Assembly (NCBI GenBank): GCA_965652395.1
Contig: CBFGUW010000022.1
Span: 20,139 to 84,138, forward strand
Direction of reading: 5' to 3'
DNA: 64,000 nucleotides
Source of the DNA: Saccharospirillum sp965652395
GTDB lineage: Bacteria; Pseudomonadota; Gammaproteobacteria; Pseudomonadales; Natronospirillaceae
Under the pieces are notes generated by a model. That model had not been told where the DNA came from. It worked only from the letters and a program-made list of their open reading frames with translations, and did no database searches. Position numbers and translations under genes: made by a program. Shown here one piece after another: positions 35,258 to 45,072 of the stretch; position 1 is the stretch's first letter; the number at the start of each line of letters is the position of its first letter.

Positions 35258-35404
35258 GGCGACTCTTCTTTTTTATCATTGACCGCAGACAGTCTCGCGA
35301 TTTTAACGAGGGTGAGCAAGGAAGGAAGGGAGAGGCCCAGACTAATGAATGAGATGCATGAATCGGCAGAGAAAGAAGAGGATTACCACGGGAGCACGGC
35401 ACAC

Positions 35405-35432
35405 AAAAAAGGCGACCCGAAGGTCGCCTTTT
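35405..35432 (-). terminator. atp operon intrinsic terminator
   Basis: On the minus strand: GGCGACC, loop TTCG, GGTCGCC, then TTTTTTG. A 7-bp GC-rich stem with an A-run before and a T-run after, 22 bp past the atpC stop. Confidence 0.9.
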
Positions 35433-35453
35433 GTAAATGCCCGAGTCGGCGTA

Positions 35454-35879
35454 TTAACGACCCTTGCGGCGCTTGAACTCGCGCAACGTACGCAGTTGGG
35501 CTGCGGCACGCGCCAGGTCGGCGGCGACCTGTGCGAATTCCTGCTCGGCCATCTTGTCCGCGATGACTTTTTCGGCGTCGGCCTTGGCTTTTTCAGCCGC
35601 GGCGGCGTCAATGTCATCGGCACGCAGGGCGGTGTCGGCCAGAATGGTGACGACGTGCGGCTGAACTTCCAGGAAGCCACCGGACACGTAGAAGACCTCT
35701 TCGCTACCATCCTGCAACGTCAGCTTGACCGGAGCCGGATTCAGCCGCGTCAGCAAGGGGGCGTGCTGGGGTTTGATACCCAGTTCGCCCTGCTCGCCTT
35801 CGCAGACCACCGTTTCGACCCGACCTGAAAAGATCTGGTCTTCGGCGCTGACGATGTCGCAGTGTAAAGTCATAGCCAT
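35454..35879 (-). CDS. atpC: ATP synthase epsilon subunit
   Basis: 141 aa central-stalk subunit of F1, also an inhibitor of ATP hydrolysis through its C-terminal helices. Landmarks are MTLHCDIVSAEDQIFSG at the start, IKPQHAPLLTRLNPAPV and YVSGGFLEVQPHVVTILAD, then a helical tail. The ATG at 35879 is preceded by GGAGG at good spacing; an upstream GTG two codons earlier is less well placed. Last gene of the atp operon, followed by a terminator. Confidence 0.96.
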   Translation of the reverse strand: MAMTLHCDIVSAEDQIFSGRVETVVCEGEQGELGIKPQHAPLLTRLNPAPVKLTLQDGSEEVFYVSGGFLEVQPHVVTILADTALRADDIDAAAAEKAKADAEKVIADKMAEQEFAQVAADLARAAAQLRTLREFKRRKGR

Positions 35880-35897
35880 TTGCACCTCCGGCGCGGT

Positions 35898-37304
35898 TTA
35901 GGATTTAGCGCGCTGGTTGTAGGCTTCCAACACCTCGTCGATGGACCCCTTCATGTAGAAGTCCTGCTCGGGGATGTGATCGTATTCACCATCAAGGATG
36001 CCCTGGAAACCACGGATGGTTTCTTTCAGAGACACATATTTACCCGGAGCACCGGTGAACACCTCGGCAACGTGGAACGGCTGGGACAGGAAACGCTCGA
36101 TCTTACGGGCGCGGGCCACAACCATTTTGTCGTCGTCGGACAGTTCGTCCATACCCAGAATCGCGATGATGTCTTTCAGCTCTTTATAGCGCTGCAGAAC
36201 ACCCTGAACGCCACGGGCACAATCGTAGTGCTCGTTACCGATGACCAGCGGATCCAACTGACGGGAGGTGGAATCCAGCGGGTCAACCGCGGGGTAAATA
36301 CCCAGAGCGGCGATGTCACGGCTCAATACCACGGTCGCATCCAAGTGGGCGAAGGTGGTGGCCGGAGACGGGTCGGTCAAGTCATCCGCGGGTACGTATA
36401 CCGCCTGTACGGAAGTAATGGAGCCTGCCTTGGTGGAGGTAATACGCTCCTGCAGAACACCCATTTCCTCGGCCAGGGTCGGCTGGTAACCCACCGCTGA
36501 AGGCATACGGCCCAACAGTGCGGACACCTCGGTACCGGCCAGCGTATAACGGTAGATGTTGTCCACGAAGAACAGAACATCACGGCCTTCGTCACGGAAC
36601 TTCTCGGCCATGGTCAGACCGGTCAGTGCCACACGCAGACGGTTGCCGGGCGGTTCGTTCATCTGGCCGTAAACCATCGCCACCTTGGACTGGGGCAGGT
36701 CGTCCAGTTTGATAACGCCAGCTTCACTCATTTCGTGATAGAAGTCGTTACCTTCCCGGGTCCGCTCACCGACACCGGCGAATACGGACAGACCGGAGTG
36801 CTCGGTCGCGATGTTGTTGATCAGCTCCAGCATGTTTACGGTCTTGCCCACACCGGCACCACCGAACAAACCAACCTTACCACCCTTGGCAAACGGGCAG
36901 ATCAGGTCGATTACCTTGATGCCGGTTTCCAGGATGTCCTGGCTCTGGGACTGCTCCGCGTAGCTCGGGGCATCCTGGTGGATGACCGAGTGCTCTTCGG
37001 AACCGATGTCGCCGCGCTCGTCGATGGCTTCGCCGAGTACGTTCATGATACGGCCCAGGGTGGCCTTACCGACCGGCACGGAAATGCCCTTGCCGGTGTT
37101 GTCGACCGCCAGACCACGCTTGACGCCTTCGGTGGAGCCCATGGCGATCGCCCGGACAATACCGTCGCCCAGCTGCTGCTGGACTTCGAGGGTCAAGTTC
37201 ACTTCTTTGACTTTCAGAGCGTCATAGACCTTGGGGACGCTGTCACGCGGGAATTCCACGTCAACAACGGCGCCAATGATCTGGGTGATACGTCCGCTAC
37301 TCAT
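35898..37304 (-). CDS. atpD: ATP synthase beta subunit
   Basis: 468 aa, the catalytic F1 subunit. P-loop GGAGVGKTVNMLE near residue 150, the catalytic Glu in GVGERTREGNDF, DELSDDDK-type C-terminal region (GMDELSDDDKMVV) and LSQPFHVAEVFTG. 23 bp after atpG and 18 bp before atpC. Confidence 0.98.
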   Translation of the reverse strand: MSSGRITQIIGAVVDVEFPRDSVPKVYDALKVKEVNLTLEVQQQLGDGIVRAIAMGSTEGVKRGLAVDNTGKGISVPVGKATLGRIMNVLGEAIDERGDIGSEEHSVIHQDAPSYAEQSQSQDILETGIKVIDLICPFAKGGKVGLFGGAGVGKTVNMLELINNIATEHSGLSVFAGVGERTREGNDFYHEMSEAGVIKLDDLPQSKVAMVYGQMNEPPGNRLRVALTGLTMAEKFRDEGRDVLFFVDNIYRYTLAGTEVSALLGRMPSAVGYQPTLAEEMGVLQERITSTKAGSITSVQAVYVPADDLTDPSPATTFAHLDATVVLSRDIAALGIYPAVDPLDSTSRQLDPLVIGNEHYDCARGVQGVLQRYKELKDIIAILGMDELSDDDKMVVARARKIERFLSQPFHVAEVFTGAPGKYVSLKETIRGFQGILDGEYDHIPEQDFYMKGSIDEVLEAYNQRAKS

Positions 37305-37327
37305 CTTCTGTATCCTCTCAAAACCGT

Positions 37328-38194
37328 TTATTGCACCGCAGAGGCGCCACCGACAATCTCAGCGATTTCTTGTGTAATCGCCGCCTGACGCGCCTTGTTG
37401 TATACCATGTTGAGACTGTCGATCAGCTCGCCCGCGTTTTCGGTGGCGTTTTTCATCGCCATCATGCGCGAAGCCTGTTCGCAAGCCAGATTTTCCACCA
37501 CACCCTGATACACCACGGCTTCAACGTAGCGCACCAGCAGGTGGTCCAGCAGAGACTGGGGATCCGGCTCGTACAAATAGTCCCAAGTGTGTCGGCGCGA
37601 CGTTTCGTCGTCGGCGGCCTTCAGTGGCAATAGCTGCTCAATCCGGGGCTTCTGCACCATGGTGTTCACGAATTCGTTGAACACCACGAACAAGCGGTCG
37701 ATCTTGCCTTCGTTATAGTCGTCCAGCATGACCTTGACGCCGCCGATCAGGTCGCTCACGGCTGGCTTGTCGCCGAGCTGTGACATGGTGGCTGCGATAT
37801 CGTAGCCACGCGCCTTGAAGAAACCGGCGCCCTTGCTCCCAATGGTACAGACCTGCACCGTCGCACCCTTCTCTTTCCAGGCGGCAACGTCCTGGCTGAC
37901 GGACTTGAACAGGTTGAAGTTCAAGCCACCGCACAGACCACGATCGGTGGACACAACAATGTAGCCCACACGTTTGACGTCGCGCTCGCTCAGATAGGGA
38001 TGGCGATACTCGGGATTGGCGTTCGCCAAATGCCCGATCACCGCCCGGACTTTGTCAGCATAGGGCTTGCTGGCTTCCATCCGGTCTTGAGCTTTACGCT
38101 TCTTACTCGCAGCGACCATTTCCATCGCCGAAGTAATCTTCTGCGTATTTTTAATGCTCGATATTTTCGTGCGAATCTCTTTTCCGGCTGCCAT
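37328..38194 (-). CDS. atpG: ATP synthase gamma subunit
   Basis: 288 aa rotor shaft of F1. N-terminal AAGKEIRTKISSIKNTQKIT, DRGLCGGLNFNLFK, and the C-terminal helix ASRMMAMKNATENAGELIDS are all as expected. Confidence 0.98.
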   Translation of the reverse strand: MAAGKEIRTKISSIKNTQKITSAMEMVAASKKRKAQDRMEASKPYADKVRAVIGHLANANPEYRHPYLSERDVKRVGYIVVSTDRGLCGGLNFNLFKSVSQDVAAWKEKGATVQVCTIGSKGAGFFKARGYDIAATMSQLGDKPAVSDLIGGVKVMLDDYNEGKIDRLFVVFNEFVNTMVQKPRIEQLLPLKAADDETSRRHTWDYLYEPDPQSLLDHLLVRYVEAVVYQGVVENLACEQASRMMAMKNATENAGELIDSLNMVYNKARQAAITQEIAEIVGGASAVQ

Positions 38195-38238
38195 AGCAAT
38201 GCCTCAGTTCAATCGGCCGTCCGAAGACGGCCGGTGAA

Positions 38239-39783
38239 TTACCAGGTCTGCGTCGCCTTGAACTTGTCCAGGGCGTCCTTCAGCGATTTGGCAATGTCGT
38301 CATTGTAATTGCCGGTCTCGTTGATCTGTTTCATCAGATCAGCGTGCTCGCTGTTCATGTAGGAGTGCAGAGCCGCTTCGAAGCGACCGACTTCGCTGAC
38401 TTCCAGCGACTTCAGGTAGCCTTCGTTGGCGGCATAAACCGAGACAGCCATTTCAGCAACCGACAGCGGCGCGTATTGACCTTGCTTCATCAGCTCGGTT
38501 ACGCGGGCACCGTGGTCCAGCTGGGCCTTGGTGGCTTCGTCCAGGTCGGACGCAAACTGGGAGAACGACGCCAGTTCACGGTACTGAGCCAGAGCGGTAC
38601 GGATACCACCGGCCAGCTTCTTGATGACCTTGGTCTGAGCGGAACCACCCACACGGGATACCGAGATACCGGCGTTCATCGCCGGACGGATGCCGGAGTT
38701 GAACAGGTCGGTTTCCAGGAAGATCTGACCGTCGGTAATGGAGATCACGTTGGTCGGTACGAACGCGGATACGTCACCACCCTGGGTTTCGATGATCGGC
38801 AGAGCGGTCAGAGAACCGGTCTTGCCTTTCACTTCACCCTTGGTGAACTGCTCGACGTAGTCGGCGTTGACGCGAGCGGCGCGTTCCAGCAGACGGGAGT
38901 GCAGGTAGAAAACGTCACCCGGGAAGGCTTCACGGCCCGGCGGACGACGCAGCAGCAGAGAGATCTGACGATAGGCAACGGCCTGCTTGGACAGGTCGTC
39001 GTAAATGATCAGAGCGTCTTCGCCGCGGTCACGGAAATATTCACCCATGGTGCAGCCGGCATAAGGCGCCAGGAACTGCATGGAGGCCGGCTCGGAAGCG
39101 GAGGCGGCGATGATGGTGGTGTACTCCATCGCGCCGTGCTCTTCCAGCTTGCGTACCACGTTGGCAATGGTCGACTGCTTCTGACCGATGGCAACATAGA
39201 AACACTTAATGCCGGAGCCTTTCTGGGCAATGATGGCGTCAACGGCCAGAGCAGTTTTACCGGTCTGACGGTCGCCAATGATCAACTCACGCTGACCACG
39301 ACCGATCGGCACCATGGCGTCGACGGCTTTATAACCGGTCTGTACCGGCTGGTCGACCGATTGACGGGCGATTACGCCCGGCGCGACCTTCTCCAGAGGA
39401 TCGGTCAGGTCGGTTTTGATCGGGCCTTTGCCATCGATCGGGTTACCCAGGGCGTCAACGACGCGACCGAGCAGTTCCGGGCCGATGGGTACTTCCAGAA
39501 TGCGACCAGTGCACTTACAGCTCTGACCTTCGGCCAGAGTTTTGTAGTCACCCAATACAATCGCACCTACAGAGTCTTGTTCGAGGTTCAGGGCCATGCC
39601 GAACAGGCCGCCCTGGAACTCGATCATTTCACCGGACATCACATCGGCCAGACCGTGGATACGCACGATACCGTCGGAAACGCTGACGATGGTGCCTTCG
39701 TTCTGGGCCTTGGAGCTGGTATCAAGCTTGCTGATACGCTCCTTGATGATGTCACTGATTTCTGAAGGATTCAGTTGCTGCAT
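38239..39783 (-). CDS. atpA: ATP synthase alpha subunit
   Basis: 514 aa non-catalytic nucleotide-binding F1 subunit. P-loop GDRQTGKTALAVDAI, the arginine finger region in SVSRVGGSAQTKVIK, and the N-terminal delta-binding peptide MQQLNPSEISDIIKERISKL are present. Confidence 0.98.
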   Translation of the reverse strand: MQQLNPSEISDIIKERISKLDTSSKAQNEGTIVSVSDGIVRIHGLADVMSGEMIEFQGGLFGMALNLEQDSVGAIVLGDYKTLAEGQSCKCTGRILEVPIGPELLGRVVDALGNPIDGKGPIKTDLTDPLEKVAPGVIARQSVDQPVQTGYKAVDAMVPIGRGQRELIIGDRQTGKTALAVDAIIAQKGSGIKCFYVAIGQKQSTIANVVRKLEEHGAMEYTTIIAASASEPASMQFLAPYAGCTMGEYFRDRGEDALIIYDDLSKQAVAYRQISLLLRRPPGREAFPGDVFYLHSRLLERAARVNADYVEQFTKGEVKGKTGSLTALPIIETQGGDVSAFVPTNVISITDGQIFLETDLFNSGIRPAMNAGISVSRVGGSAQTKVIKKLAGGIRTALAQYRELASFSQFASDLDEATKAQLDHGARVTELMKQGQYAPLSVAEMAVSVYAANEGYLKSLEVSEVGRFEAALHSYMNSEHADLMKQINETGNYNDDIAKSLKDALDKFKATQTW

Positions 39784-39796
39784 TTCGTTTCCCTCA

Positions 39797-40333
39797 TTAG
39801 GAATTCATTGCGTCAGCGAGTTTGGCCAGCTTGCCACGGACCGAACCGTCGATGACTGTGTCACCGGCTTTGATCACCACGCCACCAATCAGGGCTTCGT
39901 CGACTTCGACGGTCAGGCTGACCTGACGCCCGAGCTTGGTGGTGAGTTTTTCGGCCAGAGTGTTTTGCTGACTGTCGCTCAAGGAAAATGCACTGGTTAC
40001 CAGAACGTCGGCGCTTTTTTCCTGTTCCGCTTTCAGCGTCTCGAATTGCTCGCTGATTTCGCCGAGCAAAGCCAGGCGGCGGTTTTCGGCCAGAACGTCA
40101 ACCAGGTTGCTGGTTCCTTCGTTCAGGGCGTCACCCGCCACCTCTTTCAAGGCGCTGGCTTTGGCGCTTGCGGAGAGTTCAGGATTGGCAATCAGGTCTT
40201 TTACAACCTGCTGCTGGCTGATAGCGGCCAGAGTCGACAACGCGGTCGACCATGGCTGCAGCTGTTGGCTTTCCAGTGCGGCGTTGAACGCGGCTTTGGC
40301 GTAAGGACGGGCCAGCGTACTCAGTTCTGCCAT
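39797..40333 (-). CDS. atpH: ATP synthase delta subunit
   Basis: 178 aa peripheral-stalk subunit linking F1 to b. N-terminal ARPYAKAAFNAALESQQLQP and the C-terminal VDEALIGGVVIKAGDTVIDG, typical of delta/OSCP. Short gaps to both neighbours. Confidence 0.97.
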   Translation of the reverse strand: MAELSTLARPYAKAAFNAALESQQLQPWSTALSTLAAISQQQVVKDLIANPELSASAKASALKEVAGDALNEGTSNLVDVLAENRRLALLGEISEQFETLKAEQEKSADVLVTSAFSLSDSQQNTLAEKLTTKLGRQVSLTVEVDEALIGGVVIKAGDTVIDGSVRGKLAKLADAMNS

Positions 40334-40342
40334 GATCCCCCC

Positions 40343-40813
40343 TTACAGCTCGGCTGCCAGTTTATCCAACAACTCGCTGTGTTTTTTCGCGTCGACTTCA
40401 GAGCCCAGGATTTTCTCGGCACCCGCCAGGGTCAGTTCGGAAATGCGGGCACGCAGCTCTTCACGAGCAGCATTGACCTCTTTCTCGACTTCGGCCTGGG
40501 CGGAGGCAACGATGCGTTTGCCTTCCTCGCGAGCGTCCGCTTTCGCGTCGTCGACCATTTGCGCAGCGCGCTTATTGGCCTGCTCGAGGATGGCAGCCGC
40601 TTCCTGTTTGGCTTCCTGCAGCTTTTTCGCCGCTTCGTGCTGAGCCAGTTCAAGATCTTTCTCGGCACGGTCGGCAGAATCCAGCCCTTCGGCAATTTTC
40701 TTCTGGCGGGACTGCATGGCCTCCATGATCGGAGGCCAGACGAACTTGGCGCAGAACCAGACGAAAATGGCAAAGACGACGATTTGTCCGATAAATGTTG
40801 CGTTGAAATTCAC
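40343..40813 (-). CDS. atpF: ATP synthase b subunit
   Basis: 156 aa. One N-terminal membrane helix (ATFIGQIVVFAIFVWFCAKF) followed by a long charged helix that dimerises (AEKDLELAQHEAAKKLQEAK). Forms the peripheral stalk. Confidence 0.97.
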   Translation of the reverse strand: MNFNATFIGQIVVFAIFVWFCAKFVWPPIMEAMQSRQKKIAEGLDSADRAEKDLELAQHEAAKKLQEAKQEAAAILEQANKRAAQMVDDAKADAREEGKRIVASAQAEVEKEVNAAREELRARISELTLAGAEKILGSEVDAKKHSELLDKLAAEL

Positions 40814-40867
40814 GCCTTCACCTCGTGTTGGTTGATTTAATCAAAGTACCTCGAAGGGGCCTTTTGA

Positions 40868-41092
40868 TTAGGCCACCACGAAGATGAGGTACATGGCGAT
40901 ACCAACACCGATAATCGGGATTGCGTCGATCAGGCCGGCTACGATGAAGAATTTGGTTTGCAGCATGGGGCCCAGTTCAGGCTGACGAGCCGTGGATTCC
41001 ATCAGCTTACCACCCAGCAGACCGATACCGATCGCAGCACCGATTGCACCGAAGCCCATCATGATTGCAGCGGCAATGTATACCAGTTCCAT
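40868..41092 (-). CDS. atpE: ATP synthase c subunit
   Basis: 74 aa, two membrane helices. The ion-binding acid is the Asp of AGLIDAIPIIG in helix 2. The helix-1 sequence GAIGAAIGIGLL has no Na+-type Gln-x-x-x-Glu pattern, so the coupling ion is most likely H+. Confidence 0.98.
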   Translation of the reverse strand: MELVYIAAAIMMGFGAIGAAIGIGLLGGKLMESTARQPELGPMLQTKFFIVAGLIDAIPIIGVGIAMYLIFVVA

Positions 41093-41180
41093 GTCTTTCT
41101 CCTAAGTTTTATCAAGTTTTTAAAGTTAAGTTTTGCAAGTTCAAAACATCGGCTGGACCCGGATACGAGCCCTGCCCGAA

Positions 41181-42065
41181 TCAGTGATCTTCGTGTGCCT
41201 GGCTCAGGTATACGATGGTCAACACCATGAAGATGAACGCCTGCAGCGGAATCACCATGATGTGGAAAATCGCCCAGGCCATCTGCAATACGCCACCGAA
41301 AATGGCCATGAAGATACCGGCACCGAACATCAGCGCGATCAGGATGAAGATCATCTCAGCCGCGTAGAGGTTACCGAAGAGACGCAAGCCAAGAGAGAAC
41401 GGCTTGGCCAACAGACCGACCAACTCCAGGAAGAGGTTGAACGGTACGAAGATCCAATGGTTGAAAGGTGTGAAGGACAACTCTTTGATAAAGCCAAAGC
41501 CTTTCACCTTGAAGGAGTAGTAGATCATCAAAATGAATACGAAGGTCGCGGTACCCAAGGTGATGTTCGGATCGGTCGAGGGAACGATCTTCTGATAGCT
41601 GACACCAGCCAGAGACAGCAGGTGGGGGATCAGGTCAACCGGGATGATGTCCATCAGGTTCGATAGGAATACCCAGACGAAAACGGTCAGGGCGATGGGC
41701 GCGATCCATTTATTGGAGCGGCCGTGGAAGACGTCCTTCACCTGGTTCTCGGTGAATTCCACCAGGGTTTCAACGAAGTTCTGCAAACCGGTGGGTACTC
41801 CGGAAGTGGCTTTTTTACCCACTCGCCAGAATAACAGCAGGAAGAGAGCGCCCAAACCGATGGACCAGATCATGCTGTCCAGGTGGAACGCCCAAAAACC
41901 CATCTGTTCCATTTCAACTTCGCAGTGGGCGACCGCCCAATGCGCATGTTCCGCCGTGGAGCCGTCGCACAGTTCCGCACCTTCTTCCAACTTGCCATAG
42001 GTCAGGTTGGTCAAATGGTGTTGAATGTACTCGCTCGCGTTAGCGTATCCGCCTTCACTTGCCAT
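41181..42065 (-). CDS. atpB: ATP synthase a subunit
   Basis: 294 aa. The essential Arg lies in AKPFSLGLRLFGNLYAAEM; five to six membrane helices surround it. The N-terminus is longer than in E. coli, with an extra periplasmic stretch containing two Cys residues (ELCDGSTAEHAHWAVAHCEVE). Confidence 0.97.
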   Translation of the reverse strand: MASEGGYANASEYIQHHLTNLTYGKLEEGAELCDGSTAEHAHWAVAHCEVEMEQMGFWAFHLDSMIWSIGLGALFLLLFWRVGKKATSGVPTGLQNFVETLVEFTENQVKDVFHGRSNKWIAPIALTVFVWVFLSNLMDIIPVDLIPHLLSLAGVSYQKIVPSTDPNITLGTATFVFILMIYYSFKVKGFGFIKELSFTPFNHWIFVPFNLFLELVGLLAKPFSLGLRLFGNLYAAEMIFILIALMFGAGIFMAIFGGVLQMAWAIFHIMVIPLQAFIFMVLTIVYLSQAHEDH

Positions 42066-42102
42066 AAGTCACTATACCCCTTTTGGCCGTCCCTAAGGAC
42101 GG

Positions 42103-42519
42103 TTACTTAACCAGAAACGGTGCCAATGCTGCCGCCAGAGTGTTCAACACCAGTACGGTCAGCAGCATTGCAAAGGCATTCAGGCTGGGGTCGGCTCGCC
42201 AAAGCACCACCAGCCCGAGTGCCACAATAATCCATTTGCCAAACAGGCCCTGTGACGTTGCCGTTACAAAGAAGCCTGTCACGCGGGCGCCATAGTGGCG
42301 CATACTCCGCCAGGTAAAGTAGCCGTGGCCGATCACGCTCAACAGAGCCGCAGCCAGAACAGCTTTAACGGTTCCTGGGAACCAGAGGCTGGCGACCGCC
42401 AGCAAGATCAGCCCCGCGCCAGCCTGGAAAATAACCACCCGCCATACTTTGGGACGGGGTACCGGGCGCGGTTTGGCCGGTGTAAACACTGTGAAGTCCC
42501 GGTTTTTATCGTTTGTCAT
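42103..42519 (-). CDS. atpI: ATP synthase I subunit
   Basis: 138 aa, four membrane helices (VVIFQAGAGLILLAVASLWF first). First gene of the operon, as usual; AtpI helps assemble the c ring. An N-terminal basic/Pro-rich stretch (FTPAKPRPVPRPKVWR) precedes the first helix. Confidence 0.9.
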   Translation of the reverse strand: MTNDKNRDFTVFTPAKPRPVPRPKVWRVVIFQAGAGLILLAVASLWFPGTVKAVLAAALLSVIGHGYFTWRSMRHYGARVTGFFVTATSQGLFGKWIIVALGLVVLWRADPSLNAFAMLLTVLVLNTLAAALAPFLVK

Positions 42520-42547
42520 GCCGTACCGTTGTGCGTGTCTCGGCGTT

Positions 42548-42576
42548 GAATAACCCGCCCTAGTACAGGGTTATTC
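42548..42576. other. atp leader hairpin
   Basis: GAATAACCC and GGGTTATTC form a perfect 9-bp stem around an 11-nt loop. It lies in the presumed atp leader RNA, about 30 bp before the atpI start. It may influence expression; it has no T-run on the minus side. Confidence 0.5.
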
Positions 42577-42612
42577 GGTTGTTTCCGGGGTTCAGTCAAA
42601 AAAACTCGGCAG

Positions 42613-42641
42613 AGTATATTGGGTTAAGCTGGGCGCTTCAA
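42613..42641 (-). promoter_or_regulatory. atp operon sigma-70 promoter
   Basis: On the minus strand: TTGAAG, exactly 17 bp, TATACT, about 95-120 bp before the atpI start codon. The match to consensus is good in both hexamers and spacing, and it is upstream of the atp leader hairpin. Confidence 0.8.
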
Positions 42642-42660
42642 CAATGAATCCGACGCCTTT

Positions 42661-42712
42661 TTTGGGAGACGGGGAACGCTTGGCGGGAGACGCTGAGACG
42701 CTTGAGCGTCGT
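42661..42712. repeat. GGAGACG-type intergenic repeat
   Basis: Short tandem-like units (GGGAGACGGGGAACGC, GGGAGACGCTGAGACGC) end in a hairpin ACGCTTGAGCGT between parB and the atp promoter. Related to the stretch at 61331. Confidence 0.45.
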
Positions 42713-42719
42713 CCCTACT

Positions 42720-43604
42720 CTACTTCACGTGATTCAGGATGCCGTCCAGCTCGTCCAGGCTGTTGTACTTGATGACCAGTGAGCCTTTACCCTTGGCGCC
42801 ATGTTTAATGGCGACGCTGGCGCCCAAACGCTGGGAAAGCATGTCCTCCAGATTCTTAATGTTCGCGTCCTGCTTGGCTTCCCGGCCTGTCTTTCCTGCT
42901 TTACGGCCTTCGGCGAGGTTACGCACCAGTTGCTCGGTTTGACGCACAGTCATGCCTTTCGCCGCCACCTGGCGGGCGGCATCGATCTGGGCTTCACCCT
43001 GCAGCCCCAGCAAAGCGCGTGCATGGCCCATTTCCAGATCACCATGCTCAAGCATGCGACGCACTTCGGCTTCCAGGCTGATCAAACGCAGTAAATTGGT
43101 GACGGTGACCCGGCTTTTGCCAACGGCGTCGGCGACGCCGGCCTGGGTGAGTTCGAATTCCTTCTGCAGGCGCTGCAGCGCAAACGCCTCTTCCATCGGG
43201 TTCAGATTTTCACGTTGGATATTTTCGATCAACGCCATGGCGATGGCGTCTTCGTCGGCCACGTCCCGCACTACGGCGGGAATACTGTCGAGCCCGGCCA
43301 TCTGAGAGGCCCGCCAGCGGCGTTCACCGGCGATCAATTCAAAACTTTGCGGCCCGAGCGGACGCACCACAACCGGCTGCATGACGCCCTGGGCGCGGAT
43401 GGAGGCGGCCAGTTCCTCCAGCGCTTCGGCGGACATGTCGCGGCGCGGCTGATAGGTGCCGCGCTGGATCCATTCCACCGGAAGCTCTCGGAGGGTACCG
43501 TCCCGGACTTCCTTCACCGGCTGTTCGGAAATGGCTTCCACTTCCTTGCGGGTGCTGATGAGGGCATCCAACCCACGGCCTAAACCTCGTTTCTTTGCTG
43601 CCAT
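42720..43604 (-). CDS. parB: chromosome-partitioning protein ParB
   Basis: 294 aa. The N-terminal GLGRGLDALIS motif, the CTP-binding GERRWRA box (residues ~97-103), the HTH (VADAVGKSRVTVTNLLRL) and the C-terminal dimerisation domain are all present. Binds parS and works with ParA to segregate the origin region. The stop is 21 bp before parA's end, so the pair is one operon, parA upstream. Confidence 0.97.
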   Translation of the reverse strand: MAAKKRGLGRGLDALISTRKEVEAISEQPVKEVRDGTLRELPVEWIQRGTYQPRRDMSAEALEELAASIRAQGVMQPVVVRPLGPQSFELIAGERRWRASQMAGLDSIPAVVRDVADEDAIAMALIENIQRENLNPMEEAFALQRLQKEFELTQAGVADAVGKSRVTVTNLLRLISLEAEVRRMLEHGDLEMGHARALLGLQGEAQIDAARQVAAKGMTVRQTEQLVRNLAEGRKAGKTGREAKQDANIKNLEDMLSQRLGASVAIKHGAKGKGSLVIKYNSLDELDGILNHVK

Positions 43605-43625
43605 TGCGTTAGCGATTCCTATGAC

Positions 43626-44426
<801 letters not shown>

Positions 44427-44436
44427 TTCCCGTTCC

Positions 44437-45072
44437 TTATTCGTGCCGAGCGGACAACTCTACCAGATGTCGGGCACCAAGGGTGCCCGGGACCGTTAAA
44501 ACCTGAACCCGGTCGACCTGGTAGCCAGTCGGCAGAGCATCGATTTCGTCCTGCGGATACTGCCCCTTCATGGCCAGAAAACAGCCTTGAGGCGCCAGCA
44601 GGTGGGCTGATTTTGCCACCATATCGGCCAGGGTGGCAAAGGCCCGGGAACTGATTTGGTCGAACGTTCGGCCCGGCCGCCAGCTTTCCAGACGGTTGTG
44701 AACGACCTGAACGTTGCCGACACCCAATTCCATTTTCACCTGAGTGAGAAAACGGGTCTTCTTGCCGTTGCTGTCGAGCAGCGTGACCGACTGGTGCGGA
44801 CGCACCAGTGCCAGAATCATACCCGGCAGTCCTGGGCCGGTGCCGACATCCAGCAGGTCTCCATCACCGACAAAGGGCAGGATGGACAGACTGTCGAGCA
44901 GATGGCGGCTGATCATTTCCCCGGGATCGCGCACGGAGGTCAGGTTGTAGGCCTTGTTCCATTTCACCAACAGGCCATGATAGGCCAGCAACCGTTCGAT
45001 CACGGCCTCATCAAGCACCAGCCCCTGGCGTTTGAGGCCTTCGACCAGTTCATTGCGGTAGGCCTCGGTCAT
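44437..45072 (-). CDS. rsmG: 16S rRNA m7G527 methyltransferase RsmG
   Basis: 211 aa, also called gidB. The SAM-binding GDLLDVGTGPGLPGMILAL and the KTRFLTQVKMELGVGNVQVV part are present. Start overlaps the mnmG stop (ATGA). Confidence 0.96.
   Translation of the reverse strand: MTEAYRNELVEGLKRQGLVLDEAVIERLLAYHGLLVKWNKAYNLTSVRDPGEMISRHLLDSLSILPFVGDGDLLDVGTGPGLPGMILALVRPHQSVTLLDSNGKKTRFLTQVKMELGVGNVQVVHNRLESWRPGRTFDQISSRAFATLADMVAKSAHLLAPQGCFLAMKGQYPQDEIDALPTGYQVDRVQVLTVPGTLGARHLVELSARHE

Noticed and set aside
38344..39765. Long plus-strand open frame across atpA
   Set aside because: It is antisense to the highly conserved atpA gene and its length follows from codon bias of that gene.
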